This document shows, in pieces, positions 55,687 through 64,000 of a stretch of 64,000 nt of DNA (positions are counted from its first letter, which is position 1; each line of letters starts with the position of its first letter). Location: positions 1-64,000 of the forward strand of contig NZ_JAHUWN010000007.1 of assembly GCF_019219025.1 (NCBI RefSeq). The letters are read 5' to 3'. Made by a program: the position numbers and the translations under genes. The notes below the pieces were generated by a model. It worked only from the letters and a program-made list of their open reading frames with translations. It was not told the DNA's origin and ran no database searches. The stretch comes from Bacillus sp. sid0103 (lineage in GTDB: Bacteria; Bacillota; Bacilli; Bacillales_B; DSM-18226).

Positions 55687-56313
55687 TTATTCCGTTTTTT
55701 CCATATATTTATTTAGCGGGAAGAAACGTTCTTTGAATTGTGTTGCAAACAGATTGACAAATCCCTTTTGATATTCATAGAGGGGATTTCCAGATTGTTT
55801 AACAGTATTGATATATTGCAATCTTCCTTTTTTCCTAAGATCAATATATTGCTCCATCATTTCTAGGTATTTCTCAATCGCCTGGCCGTTTTCAATGGTT
55901 TGATACGGAGTATTTAAGAAAGACAATACTGTATTTTGAGTCTGGTCAATTTGCGCATTCATTTCCTCATAAGACCAAATCGGAAAGAAATGCTGCAGGG
56001 TGGTGGTTGACATTAATAATTCATCTCGTGCAGTCTTTTCCCATTCAGTTAATTCCTTTTTAAATTGCTCTACTATTGCTTTTATATTTCCCTGATTCCG
56101 TTGTACACTTGCAGAGAATCGTCTCACCTCTTTTAAGAATACTTTGTCGCGTTGATCCGTACACTTTGCCCATTCATCTAATTCATGAAATGCATATCTC
56201 CAGAGCATGTCTAGGCTAGAAAGCGATGCTCCTTTTTCGCTATCGACAGTGATTGCTTCGTCCTGTTTTTCCTCTTTCAATGATTCTATTAGATCATCTT
56301 TTTTTGCAGCCAT
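55687..56313 (-). CDS. Phasin-like PHA granule protein (probable)
   Basis: A 208-residue, mostly helical and charged protein from ATG 56313 behind AAAGGATG; a GTG three codons earlier is in frame. No signal or membrane segment. It is first in the operon before phaR and phaC, the place of phaP in Bacillus PHA loci, but is longer and divergent, so the phasin call rests on position and coiled-coil character. No phaB or phaQ gene is in view. Confidence 0.55.
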   Translation of the reverse strand: MAAKKDDLIESLKEEKQDEAITVDSEKGASLSSLDMLWRYAFHELDEWAKCTDQRDKVFLKEVRRFSASVQRNQGNIKAIVEQFKKELTEWEKTARDELLMSTTTLQHFFPIWSYEEMNAQIDQTQNTVLSFLNTPYQTIENGQAIEKYLEMMEQYIDLRKKGRLQYINTVKQSGNPLYEYQKGFVNLFATQFKERFFPLNKYMEKTE

Positions 56314-56412
56314 ATTACGCACATCCTTTTAAAATATATTAAAGATTTTGGTTTAGTTTGAAATCTAGGTTATTAATTAGTCCAGTGAAATAATCTCAAA
56401 TCAAAGTTGTCA

Positions 56413-57684
56413 TTAGAGGTTCACTGTTCTTTTATCATTCTCAGTTGAGACTCGTTGTTTTGGTTTTCCGAAAAGGTATATGAGTATAGCTGCAATCACC
56501 ATAGCAACAGACATTCCATAAAGGGATGCACTAAAACCACCTGCTGGATTTGTACCAGAAGCTTGAATAAGTTTTCCAAAAATAATTGGAGCAACAATAC
56601 CTGATGAAGACATAACTCCATAATAAGTACCTGTCATAACACCTCTTCGCTGTGGGAGTAAACTAGTTACTGCTGTAGGATTAAGTGTGTTTATTGTGAC
56701 TACTAATGTATTTACTAAAGAAAGAATGATGATGATTGAACCTGAACCATTTACAAGGGGATACAATGAATACAAAAACCCTGCAAGAATAGCACAAATG
56801 GCAGTAAATAGAGTTCGCGACTTCCACAAACTTTGCGTTTTTTTGTATAAACGATCTGAAATTATCGCTAGTACCATTCCAAGAATCGCTCCTATTAATC
56901 CGGAAATGGCAATAATCATTGCAGACTGTTGTTCAGACAATCCCTTTACTTTCATTAGGTATGCAGGATTAAAGGTGAGTCCAAAGACAATTAAAGAATA
57001 GGCAATAAATGAAGTTAAGGTTGTAAAAATAAAAATGGGAGATCGTAAAGCTTTCCAGAGATCTTTCCGATTAATATTTTGTTTGTTTTCCTGTTTACTT
57101 ACTTCTTCTTCAAAAGATTCAGGTGCTTTCAGCCGTCCCAGCCAAAGCCAACAAATTAACCAGACAAAGCTACAAATACCAGAAACAAAAAACGCCTGCT
57201 TCCAACCATAATTTGAGATTAGAAAAACCACAATTGGGGCAGTAACAGCGATCCCCACAACATTGCCAAAATTTATGATCGATATGGCAAGTCCACGTGA
57301 TTCCGGTTTAAACCATTTACTAATATGGCTGACTGCGGTTGCAGAAAAAGCACCTTCTCCTGCACCTAGTAATACTCTACTAAATATAAGCAGTGGTAGA
57401 CTTGATACAACCAACAACATAGATTGCGCAATTGTCCAAATAATCGCCATAATAGCCAGTAATTTCCCAGTTCCAAAACGATCAGATAAAGAAGCCCCTA
57501 TTATTCCAACTATTGAAAACAACCAAAAAAAACTGCTGCCAACAATGCCAAACTGAGTGGAGGTTAGATTCAAATCCTCCATAATATGAATTCCGGCTAA
57601 ACCTGTAATGGATTTGTCACCAAAATTAATAATAGACATAATAAAAAGTGCAAATAAAATAATCCATTTCGTCCAACTTTTCAT
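56413..57684 (-). CDS. MFS transporter, ACS-like family
   Basis: A 423-residue transporter with 12 helices. The MFS loop motif GASLSDRFGTGKLLAIMA lies near residues 62-80 and the family segment VLLGAGEGAFSATAVSHISKWF near 108-130 is typical of anion:cation symporters that take organic acids. It follows the alkylsulfatase gene but a hairpin (57759-57802) stands between them, so it may be a separate unit. It could carry an organic anion such as an alkyl sulfate or a carboxylate (inference). Confidence 0.85.
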   Translation of the reverse strand: MKSWTKWIILFALFIMSIINFGDKSITGLAGIHIMEDLNLTSTQFGIVGSSFFWLFSIVGIIGASLSDRFGTGKLLAIMAIIWTIAQSMLLVVSSLPLLIFSRVLLGAGEGAFSATAVSHISKWFKPESRGLAISIINFGNVVGIAVTAPIVVFLISNYGWKQAFFVSGICSFVWLICWLWLGRLKAPESFEEEVSKQENKQNINRKDLWKALRSPIFIFTTLTSFIAYSLIVFGLTFNPAYLMKVKGLSEQQSAMIIAISGLIGAILGMVLAIISDRLYKKTQSLWKSRTLFTAICAILAGFLYSLYPLVNGSGSIIIILSLVNTLVVTINTLNPTAVTSLLPQRRGVMTGTYYGVMSSSGIVAPIIFGKLIQASGTNPAGGFSASLYGMSVAMVIAAILIYLFGKPKQRVSTENDKRTVNL

Positions 57685-57752
57685 TCAAACTCCTGCCTCT
57701 CACCAAATATATTCATTTTTTTCGATAAAAATTAGCAATCATACCTAAGGAG

Positions 57753-57802
57753 AAAAAACACCTGCTTTGCCCGCCTTAAAAGCGAGCAAGACTGAGCAGG
57801 TG
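57753..57802 (-). terminator. Terminator of the alkylsulfatase gene
   Basis: CACCTGC (57759-57765) pairs with GCAGGTG (57796-57802) with further inner pairing of GCCCGCC with AGCGAGC. On the minus strand the stem is followed by TTTTTT. Confidence 0.65.
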
Positions 57803-57846
57803 CTTATTGTGAAAAAATTGAATCATAAATGATTTTTCTCAGTTAA

Positions 57847-59751
57847 TTAAGGAGTTACGATATTAGGTAACCGGTCGAACTCATCTAAAAGTGATAAAAA
57901 TTCATTCAGTTTCGTTTGGTCGCCAGAAATGATTAATTTACCTGCTGCTACTGCTTGTTCTGGTGAGAGAAGACCAAGTCCAATTCCATAAAATGTGAAT
58001 TGATCAAGAGTTAAGGAAACATCTGGATCAGCATCTAACTTACCAGCTTTAAAAATTAAAACGGAATTTTCTAAATAAATCGTATATTCTTGATCAGTAT
58101 TTGATAACGTTACATTCAGCGTTATTTTTTTGCCATCTGCTTTTGGACCGTTTAGTTTAACAGCGATCAGCTTTAAGAATTCATCTACTGGCATATTTTT
58201 AATGATTCCAGAAACATCTAATGGGGAATTATCTTTATTTATTCCATTCCTTAGTTCTGATGCACCAACAAGATAAATATTACGCCAATTCGCTGATTCG
58301 GCTTGGTATCCTAATTGTTCGAATGCATCTGCTAATAAATTTTTTGCTTCCGAATTTTCTGGGTCGGCCATTACGACATTTTTTAATACTTGCGCTACCC
58401 AGCGATACTCACCATTTTCAAAGTCAGCTTTTGCTTGTTTCAAAATATTAGCCGCTCCACCCATGTATTCTACATATTTAAGACCCGCTTCCACTTGTGG
58501 TAATGGATCTAAATCTGAAGGATGAGCACTATAATAGCCTAAGTAAAAATTGTAAATACCCTTTGAATTATGCTTTAACGTACCATAATACCCACGATTC
58601 CCCCAATAAGTATCCAATGCTTCTGGAAGTTTGATTGTTTCAGCTATTTCATCCATCGTATATCCGTGATTGGCTAAGCGCACTGTCTGATCGTGCATAT
58701 ATTTATATAAATCACGTTGCAATTTCAAATGGTTTAATGCCTGATTCTTACCCCAAACAGGCCATGCATGAATCATGAGCAAGGCATCAATCTCTTCATT
58801 TTCAAATAAATCGATGGTTTTATCGAGTGAATTAGCCCAATGAAGGGCATCCCGGGTTTTTGCCCCTCTTACCGTATAAATTTGATGCATCAATTTATTG
58901 GCGTTCTCTGAGACAAATAATGCTTTGTAGTCTTGGATATAAAAATGCATTTCAGCCGGTGCTTCTGTGTTTGGAGTTAATAAAAATTGAAAGGTTACCC
59001 CATCGATTTCCATCGTTTGGATTTCGTTTACTATTTCAACAGTAGGTTTCTCAAAACTCATCGTCCCTGAACTCATCGTATTACCTATACCTATAGATAC
59101 GGAGCCCTTCGTGCCGTCTGGTAAATTTTTACCAAACTGATACTCTGCTCGACGCGCCATGATTGTGCCTAAAAGCACATTTTCACTTAACGCTTCTTCT
59201 GTAAAATATTGGGGAGCTATAATTGGAATATCTGGATTCTCTGCATATTCTAGAACTGCTTGAATACCGCCAAAATGGTCCGCATGACTTTGACTTATAA
59301 TGATGGCTGAAACTGGCTTTCTTGGTCGATGATTATAATATAATTCCATTGCGGCTTTAGCAGATGCATTACTTCCTAATGCATCACAGACAATGACTCC
59401 TTGTTTACCTTCAAAAAAGAAAGTGGTGGCGATTGATTGCCCACGAATTTGATAAACACCTTCTACAACTTCAAACAAACCCGAGATAGCCTGTAATTGT
59501 GCATTTCTCCATAAACTTGGGTTCACTGTGTCAGGAGCCGTGTCGTTTAGAAATTCTAACTTAGCAATGTCCCAGATGATTTCCCCAGAATCATCCTTAA
59601 TCATGGTGGATTCTAAAGGTGCAATAAAGCCTCGGTTTGCATCTACGAAATCCTGTAAATCATCAAAATTTAGAGATTCGTACACTGCTAAATTTGCCTT
59701 TTTTGTAAAAGAAGTTGCGGACATAGGTTGAGTTGAAACTTTACTTTTCAT
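57847..59751 (-). CDS. Alkylsulfatase (SdsA/BDS1-type metallo-beta-lactamase fold)
   Basis: A 634-residue zinc hydrolase from ATG 59751 (GGAGG, five-base spacer; a TTG 12 bases upstream is not needed). The MBL motif is SQSHADHFGG with the zinc ligands, followed by an alkylsulfatase dimerisation domain (about 400-510) and a C-terminal SCP2-like domain (about 520-634, KKITLNVTLSNTDQEY). No signal peptide is visible, unlike the secreted SdsA1. It cleaves primary alkyl sulfates such as dodecyl sulfate to alcohol and sulfate. The alcohol dehydrogenase, aldehyde dehydrogenase and ligase genes upstream extend the route to acyl-CoA. Confidence 0.88.
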   Translation of the reverse strand: MKSKVSTQPMSATSFTKKANLAVYESLNFDDLQDFVDANRGFIAPLESTMIKDDSGEIIWDIAKLEFLNDTAPDTVNPSLWRNAQLQAISGLFEVVEGVYQIRGQSIATTFFFEGKQGVIVCDALGSNASAKAAMELYYNHRPRKPVSAIIISQSHADHFGGIQAVLEYAENPDIPIIAPQYFTEEALSENVLLGTIMARRAEYQFGKNLPDGTKGSVSIGIGNTMSSGTMSFEKPTVEIVNEIQTMEIDGVTFQFLLTPNTEAPAEMHFYIQDYKALFVSENANKLMHQIYTVRGAKTRDALHWANSLDKTIDLFENEEIDALLMIHAWPVWGKNQALNHLKLQRDLYKYMHDQTVRLANHGYTMDEIAETIKLPEALDTYWGNRGYYGTLKHNSKGIYNFYLGYYSAHPSDLDPLPQVEAGLKYVEYMGGAANILKQAKADFENGEYRWVAQVLKNVVMADPENSEAKNLLADAFEQLGYQAESANWRNIYLVGASELRNGINKDNSPLDVSGIIKNMPVDEFLKLIAVKLNGPKADGKKITLNVTLSNTDQEYTIYLENSVLIFKAGKLDADPDVSLTLDQFTFYGIGLGLLSPEQAVAAGKLIISGDQTKLNEFLSLLDEFDRLPNIVTP

Positions 59752-59789
59752 ACAAACCTCCAAGGATTATTATTTTAAATTTAAAAAAA

Positions 59790-59866
59790 GGAAAACACTT
59801 TTGATTACCTGGCTATAATGTCAGTTCACCAACCAAACATTAAGAGGAGGTTTTCAAGTGTTTTCC
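59790..59866. repeat. 77-bp element with 11-bp inverted ends
   Basis: GGAAAACACTT (59790-59800) and AAGTGTTTTCC (59856-59866) are perfect inverted ends. Inside, GAGGAGG precedes a GTG that stops after four codons. It looks like a MITE or the remains of an insertion sequence. It lies between the alkylsulfatase and the alcohol dehydrogenase. Confidence 0.45.
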
Positions 59867-59927
59867 ATATAACTAGATTGCCAGATTATGAAATGTAAAA
59901 TTAGCGCTTTACACCTTGTAAACGAGA

Positions 59928-61136
59928 TTAAGCCTTTATCGCAGGTACCTCGAAAACTTCATTTATTACTTTGGTGATAATCGTGGCTGGTATCTTATAG
60001 AAAACTCCGGCAGGGTCATTATGAACAGCTGGTACCAAATGTTGAAGTGTCTCTTCGTTACATTCAAATTCACCAAAAGTGTCTGGCAAATTCACTGCTT
60101 TGCGGAGATCCCTTATATATTGGACAACTTCCTCTAAACATTTTTCGGGTTGTTCTGATGGATTTGCGATACCCAACGCTTGGGCGAACCCCGTAATTCT
60201 TGGCAAATAGTACGTCGGTAGGGACTCCATTACATTCGGCAACAATACAGCGTTAGCTAGCCCGTGCGGGATATGAAATTTTGCCCCTAACGCATGTGCC
60301 ATGTTATGAACTGGAACCGCATTCATCGCAAGGCAAAAAGCAGAAATAGCCATCGAACTTGCCATTAGCATATTCGCTCTTGCTGAAAGATCGTCCCCTT
60401 TTCGAACAGCAGTTTCTAAATTGTCTACAATCATTCGAATCGATTGAATTGCATAGGCATCTGTCATCGGATTGGCCTTTTGTGAAAAATAAGCCTCCAC
60501 TGCATGAGTTAATGCATCAAATCCTGTAAAGGCAGTGATTTTAGGAGGAAGCCCTACCGTTAAATCCGGATCCAGAATAGCCATATCCGCATTGATAAAT
60601 GGATGAAGAAGATTTGTTTTTATTCCAAGCTTTTCATTAAGGATAACGGCTACCGGTGATACTTCAGCACCTGTTCCCGCCGTTGTCGCAATAGCTACAT
60701 GCGGAATAAAAATATATTGGGCTTCCGGCCACCACTCCATCACATTTCCGGTAAGAAGGGAATCACGTATATCGTCCAAACCTTTATGGAGCATCCACTT
60801 GATCCCTTTTACCGTATCCAAAACGCTGCCGCCTCCAAGAGCAATTAAGGAATCACCGTTGCATTCTTTAAAGAAGCGAGCTCCGCGATTAATAATTTCA
60901 CCTTTTGCATCCTGTTCGATATCTTCAAAAACCCCAACGAGCTGCGGCGTACCCGGCATGATTTCAAATAATTCTTTAATTTGAGCTGTAATTCCGGCTT
61001 GGGTTAAACCCTTATCCGTGAAAAGTACTGCTCGTTTACCCCCAAGCCCTTTAATCATCTCAGGAAGCAAACTTCTTGATCCCGCTCCGCTATTTACAAT
61101 CGTTCGAACAGAAAATTGAAAAAATGATGTCGACAT
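59928..61136 (-). CDS. Iron-containing alcohol dehydrogenase
   Basis: A 402-residue group III dehydrogenase from ATG 61136 behind AAAGGGTG. An in-frame extension to 61343 is translation of a GC-rich repeat and is rejected. The nucleotide-binding GGGSVLDTVKGI lies near residue 100. The metal region has HNMAHALGAKFHIPHGLANA with His residues. It should oxidise a primary alcohol to the aldehyde with NAD. Its placement between the alkylsulfatase and the aldehyde dehydrogenase suggests a fatty alcohol substrate (inference). Confidence 0.9.
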   Translation of the reverse strand: MSTSFFQFSVRTIVNSGAGSRSLLPEMIKGLGGKRAVLFTDKGLTQAGITAQIKELFEIMPGTPQLVGVFEDIEQDAKGEIINRGARFFKECNGDSLIALGGGSVLDTVKGIKWMLHKGLDDIRDSLLTGNVMEWWPEAQYIFIPHVAIATTAGTGAEVSPVAVILNEKLGIKTNLLHPFINADMAILDPDLTVGLPPKITAFTGFDALTHAVEAYFSQKANPMTDAYAIQSIRMIVDNLETAVRKGDDLSARANMLMASSMAISAFCLAMNAVPVHNMAHALGAKFHIPHGLANAVLLPNVMESLPTYYLPRITGFAQALGIANPSEQPEKCLEEVVQYIRDLRKAVNLPDTFGEFECNEETLQHLVPAVHNDPAGVFYKIPATIITKVINEVFEVPAIKA

Positions 61137-61179
61137 AGAATCACCCTTTATTATTTTTGTATAGGCCAGGTTAAAGTTG

Positions 61180-61314
61180 CCTGTTGACTTCCACTCCAGG
61201 CGCTTCGCTTTCCGCGGGCGGTCCGGGGAGCCTCCTCGTCGCTGCGCTCCTGCGGGGTCTCCCCTGCCCCGTCCTCCCGCAGGAGTCTTCGCTCCTTCCG
61301 TTCCAGTCAACAGG
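61180..61314. repeat. GC-rich Bacillus-type intergenic repeat
   Basis: 135 bases with 10-bp inverted ends, CCTGTTGACT and AGTCAACAGG, and high GC (for example GCGCTTCGCTTTCCGCGGGC), unlike the flanking AT-rich DNA. It matches the wording of dispersed repeats I know from Bacillus genomes. It lies between the aldehyde dehydrogenase and alcohol dehydrogenase genes. Confidence 0.7.
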
Positions 61315-61370
61315 GTGCCAAAATCAACATTAAGCGTTAACATAGCCTTGTATTAATAAATGAATCTGTT

Positions 61371-62891
61371 TTATCCCAATAAGATTTGGTACCAAGGTCT
61401 TTGGCTTACTTCAGGTACGAGTGAACAGTGAACATGCTTTAGCTGCGAATATTCGTCAAGTGCGTGGCGGCCTAATTCTCGCCCGAAACCGCTTTGCTTG
61501 TATCCCCCAAATGGAGCATCACTACGGAGCATATGCCAATCATTGATCCAGATTGTTCCAGCCTTTAATTCACGGGCTATTTTCATTCCTTTATTTACAT
61601 CCTTTGTCCAAACTCCACCTGCTAATCCATAAATCGTGTCATTCGCAATTTCGATTGCTTCCTCAACTGTGGAGTAACGGATGACCGAGAGCACAGGACC
61701 AAAGATTTCTTCTCTAGCAATCTTCATGTCATTATGAACATCGGCAAAAATTGTAGGCTCAATATAATAGCCATTTTCAAATCCTTCTACAATTGCACGC
61801 TTTCCTCCACAAACCAATCGTGCCCCTTCTTGAATTCCAGATTCAATATAAGAGAGTACTGTATCCAATTGTTGCTGTGATACCATCGGTCCCATTCCTG
61901 TTGCGATATCTAACGGATTTCCAATTGTAATCGTGCTGGCAAGCTCAGCTAATTGTTCAATTACCTGGTCATAAATGGAATCATGTACTAATACACGCGT
62001 ACCGGATTCACAAACTTGCCCAGAGTGCGTCAAGAATCCGAATAAAATACCAGGAATGGTAATGCTCATGTCAGCATCCGGCAATACGATTGCAGGTGAT
62101 TTCCCGCCTAACTCAAGCGTGACGCGTTTCACCGTTTTAGATGCCTGCTGCATAATGCGACTTCCTACTTCTGTAGAACCGGTAAAAGCCACTTTGTCCA
62201 CACTTGGATGCGTGACAAGAGCTTCTCCAATGCTGGCACCAGGGCCTGATACAACATTGAATACACCTGCCGGTAATCCTGCCTCAACAGCCAATTCCGC
62301 TAATTTCAAGGTAGATAGCGGTGTATTGGATGCTGGTTTGATTATGATCGAGTTACCCATAGCCAACGCAGGAGCAATTTTCCACATAGCTAAAATCATT
62401 GGAAAGTTCCAAGCAGTAACAGCTGCTACAACCCCAAGCGGCTCTCGCCAGACTTGGTTATTGCTTGGTCCAGGAAATGGTACAGTAGGAAGAGACTCAA
62501 CATACGGATACTCTACGGTAAACTTTGCCGTCTGCTGTAAGAGATCGACAATAGATAGGATGTCTAGGTTTGAAATCCGTCGAACTGTCGCTCCCGAACT
62601 AATCGACTCTAAGTACCCCAATTCTTCAGCATGTTCAATGATCTTGTTTCCAAATTGGACAAGGACGTGAGCACGTTCTTGTGGAGATTTTTTAGCCCAT
62701 ACTCCAGAATCAAAGGCCTGTCGAGCAGATGAAACGGCCGCCTCCACATCTTCTTTCCCAGCTTTCGCTACCTTAGCCACGACTTCACCAGTTGCAGGGT
62801 TGATTACATCAAACGTTTCTCCGCTTATCGCTGGCTTCCACTCCCCATTTAAAAAGAGTGGAAATTCCAATGTTTGCACTGTTGATTCCAT
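61371..62891 (-). CDS. Aldehyde dehydrogenase (NAD(P)+)
   Basis: A 506-residue ALDH-superfamily enzyme. The NAD site has FTGSTEVGSRIMQ (about 242), the catalytic Glu lies in VTLELGGKSPAIV (about 265) and the catalytic Cys in HSGQVCESGTRV (about 300). GGAGG-like sequence precedes ATG 62891. It oxidises an aldehyde to the acid. Its neighbours suggest a fatty aldehyde (inference). The gap to the ligase gene is 72 bases, with no terminator. Confidence 0.93.
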   Translation of the reverse strand: MESTVQTLEFPLFLNGEWKPAISGETFDVINPATGEVVAKVAKAGKEDVEAAVSSARQAFDSGVWAKKSPQERAHVLVQFGNKIIEHAEELGYLESISSGATVRRISNLDILSIVDLLQQTAKFTVEYPYVESLPTVPFPGPSNNQVWREPLGVVAAVTAWNFPMILAMWKIAPALAMGNSIIIKPASNTPLSTLKLAELAVEAGLPAGVFNVVSGPGASIGEALVTHPSVDKVAFTGSTEVGSRIMQQASKTVKRVTLELGGKSPAIVLPDADMSITIPGILFGFLTHSGQVCESGTRVLVHDSIYDQVIEQLAELASTITIGNPLDIATGMGPMVSQQQLDTVLSYIESGIQEGARLVCGGKRAIVEGFENGYYIEPTIFADVHNDMKIAREEIFGPVLSVIRYSTVEEAIEIANDTIYGLAGGVWTKDVNKGMKIARELKAGTIWINDWHMLRSDAPFGGYKQSGFGRELGRHALDEYSQLKHVHCSLVPEVSQRPWYQILLG

Positions 62892-62963
62892 AGAAAGTCC
62901 TCCTTGTTATTTACTCTTTAAAAATCCACCAATGTTTTTTAGACAAGTTCTCTATCAAACTAA

Positions 62964-64000
62964 TTAAACTTCCACTTGTTCAACCTGCAAAGCTCTTTTC
63001 AAAATTTTACCTGTACTGTTCTTAGGTAATTCCTTCATAAATTCCACTTGTTTTGGCAGCTTGTACTTTGCAAGCTTGTCTTGGCAGAAATAAAGGATGT
63101 CATCCATCGTGATACCATCATCATTAGTAACCACAAAAGCCTTCACGATCTCTCCGTATTCTTTATCCGGAATTCCGATCACGGCCGTTTCGACAATGGC
63201 CGGATGTTGGTATATTACCTCTTCGACTTCTCTCGGATAGACATTGTATCCGCCAACGAGGATCATATCTTTTTTACGGTCAACGATGTAAATGTATCCT
63301 TCATCATCCATTCGGGCCAGATCACCCGTATAAAACCATCCGTCTTTCAAAGCGGAAGATGTAGCTTCCGGCATTTCTAAATACCCCATCATCACATTAG
63401 GGCCGTTTACAATTAACTCGCCGATTTCGCCTCTTGGAACTTCCCTTCCATTCGAATCCACCACTTTATTCTTCACTTCCGGTATATCTATACCGACAGA
63501 GCCTGGTTTCCGTGTTCCCCGTAACGGATTGAAGGCTGTCACAGGAGCCGTTTCAGAAAGGCCATACCCCTCTAAAACGTGAACCTTATACTTCTCTTCG
63601 AATCTATGTAATAATTCGACTGGAATCGAAGCACCACCTGAAAAACAAACTCGTATCGATGAAAAGTCTTCTGCTGACGCTACTGGTACCTGTAACAAAA
63701 AGCTATACATGGTTGGAACTCCGGCAAAAATCGTCGCATTCTCTCTTCTAATCGTGTTGATCACTTCGGTTGGGCTAAATTTCGGAACAATAACAATGGC
63801 TGCCCCGCAAGCGATCGGAATGTTGATGCAAGTCGCGATACAAAACACATGGAACATCGGAAGAACCGCAATAATACGATCTTCTTCAGTGAACTCAGTA
63901 AGCTGGGACATCGAATCAGCATTAGATGCCAGATTTCGATGGGATAGCATGGCACCCTTCGGCTTTCCAGTTGTTCCTGAAGTATAAAGAATGACTGCTA
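62964..64000 (-). CDS. Long-chain acyl-CoA ligase (AMP-forming), partial
   Basis: ANL-superfamily ligase whose N-terminal part lies beyond the right edge. The frame is open through the edge: upstream of the internal Met at 63950 the text reads ILYTSGTTGKPKGA, the phosphate-binding P-loop. Later motifs are GYGLSETAPVTAF (about 145 residues after that Met), FYTGDLARMDDEGYIYIVDRKKD and the C-terminal lysine PKNSTGKILKR. It activates a fatty or related acid to acyl-CoA, which fits the dehydrogenases downstream. The frame here covers about 345 residues of an expected 500-560. Confidence 0.92.
   Translation of the reverse strand, partial: AVILYTSGTTGKPKGAMLSHRNLASNADSMSQLTEFTEEDRIIAVLPMFHVFCIATCINIPIACGAAIVIVPKFSPTEVINTIRRENATIFAGVPTMYSFLLQVPVASAEDFSSIRVCFSGGASIPVELLHRFEEKYKVHVLEGYGLSETAPVTAFNPLRGTRKPGSVGIDIPEVKNKVVDSNGREVPRGEIGELIVNGPNVMMGYLEMPEATSSALKDGWFYTGDLARMDDEGYIYIVDRKKDMILVGGYNVYPREVEEVIYQHPAIVETAVIGIPDKEYGEIVKAFVVTNDDGITMDDILYFCQDKLAKYKLPKQVEFMKELPKNSTGKILKRALQVEQVEV

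Noticed and set aside
61137..61343. Upstream extension of the iron alcohol dehydrogenase
   Set aside because: It translates the GC-rich repeat (Arg/Gly/Pro-rich text); the ATG at 61136 has a ribosome binding site and matches the family start.
61975..62670. 231-residue plus-strand open frame inside the aldehyde dehydrogenase gene
   Set aside because: It is wholly antisense to a gene with all ALDH motifs, has no ribosome binding site and its composition is that of a shadow frame.

Overview
The window looks like the chromosome of a low-GC, aerobic, soil-type Bacillaceae (Bacillus sensu lato, for example a Neobacillus, Cytobacillus or Priestia relative). The grounds are strong GGAGG-type ribosome binding sites, frequent TTG/GTG starts, PucR, CcpA-cre and FadR-type regulation, a class IV PHA synthase (phaR/phaC), a CYP102-type P450 and a GC-rich intergenic repeat of the kind seen in bacilli. 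No rRNA, tRNA, CRISPR array or intact transposase was seen. Species placement is inference.

Left part (1-8.3 kb): a small minus-strand operon of tiny genes behind a promoter flanked by two TGTAA-N-TTACA palindromes; NADP glutamate dehydrogenase divergent from a GltC-like LysR regulator; an esterase with a frameshift at its start; and a purine uptake/deamination group (NCS2 permease, guanine deaminase, an NCS1 permease split by one base) headed by a cre site.

Main catabolic island (8.3-36.2 kb): the three genes assigned to oxamate carbamoyltransferase (fdrA, ylbE, ylbF) with carbamate kinase, a second permease and an ankyrin-TPR protein, divergent from a PucR-type activator. Next come three AtzC/CodA-like amidohydrolases, a fourth amidohydrolase lacking the usual HxH metal site, two oligopeptide-type binding lipoproteins, one DppC-B-D-F transporter, a LytS/YesM-like kinase, two AraC-type response regulators, an SSS-type symporter and an intact NCS1 permease. 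Tandem TTTACTTC-like boxes at 21-22 bp spacing occur in three intergenic regions of this island and probably bind the response regulators. I read the whole as an uncharacterised pathway that imports an N-heterocycle or ureide, strips amino or alkylamino groups hydrolytically and may recover ATP from a carbamoyl group through carbamoyl phosphate. The substrate is unknown.

Middle (36.2-53.9 kb): CPBP protease, two-gene chromate transporter, a decayed formylglycine-generating-enzyme pseudogene, a LysR regulator, a CYP102-type P450 cut off before its FAD/NADPH module but preceded by a near-perfect FadR operator, a 1380-residue secreted subtilase with a C-terminal dockerin-like module divergent from an NprR-like HTH-TPR regulator, an OmpR/HK two-component system, a small secreted protein, a DUF421 membrane protein and a 5'(3')-deoxyribonucleotidase.

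Right part (54-64 kb): a PHA operon (phasin-like, phaR, phaC), then an MFS transporter, an SdsA-type alkylsulfatase, an iron-dependent alcohol dehydrogenase, an aldehyde dehydrogenase and an acyl-CoA ligase running off the right edge. In order these would convert alkyl sulfate to fatty alcohol, aldehyde, acid and acyl-CoA.
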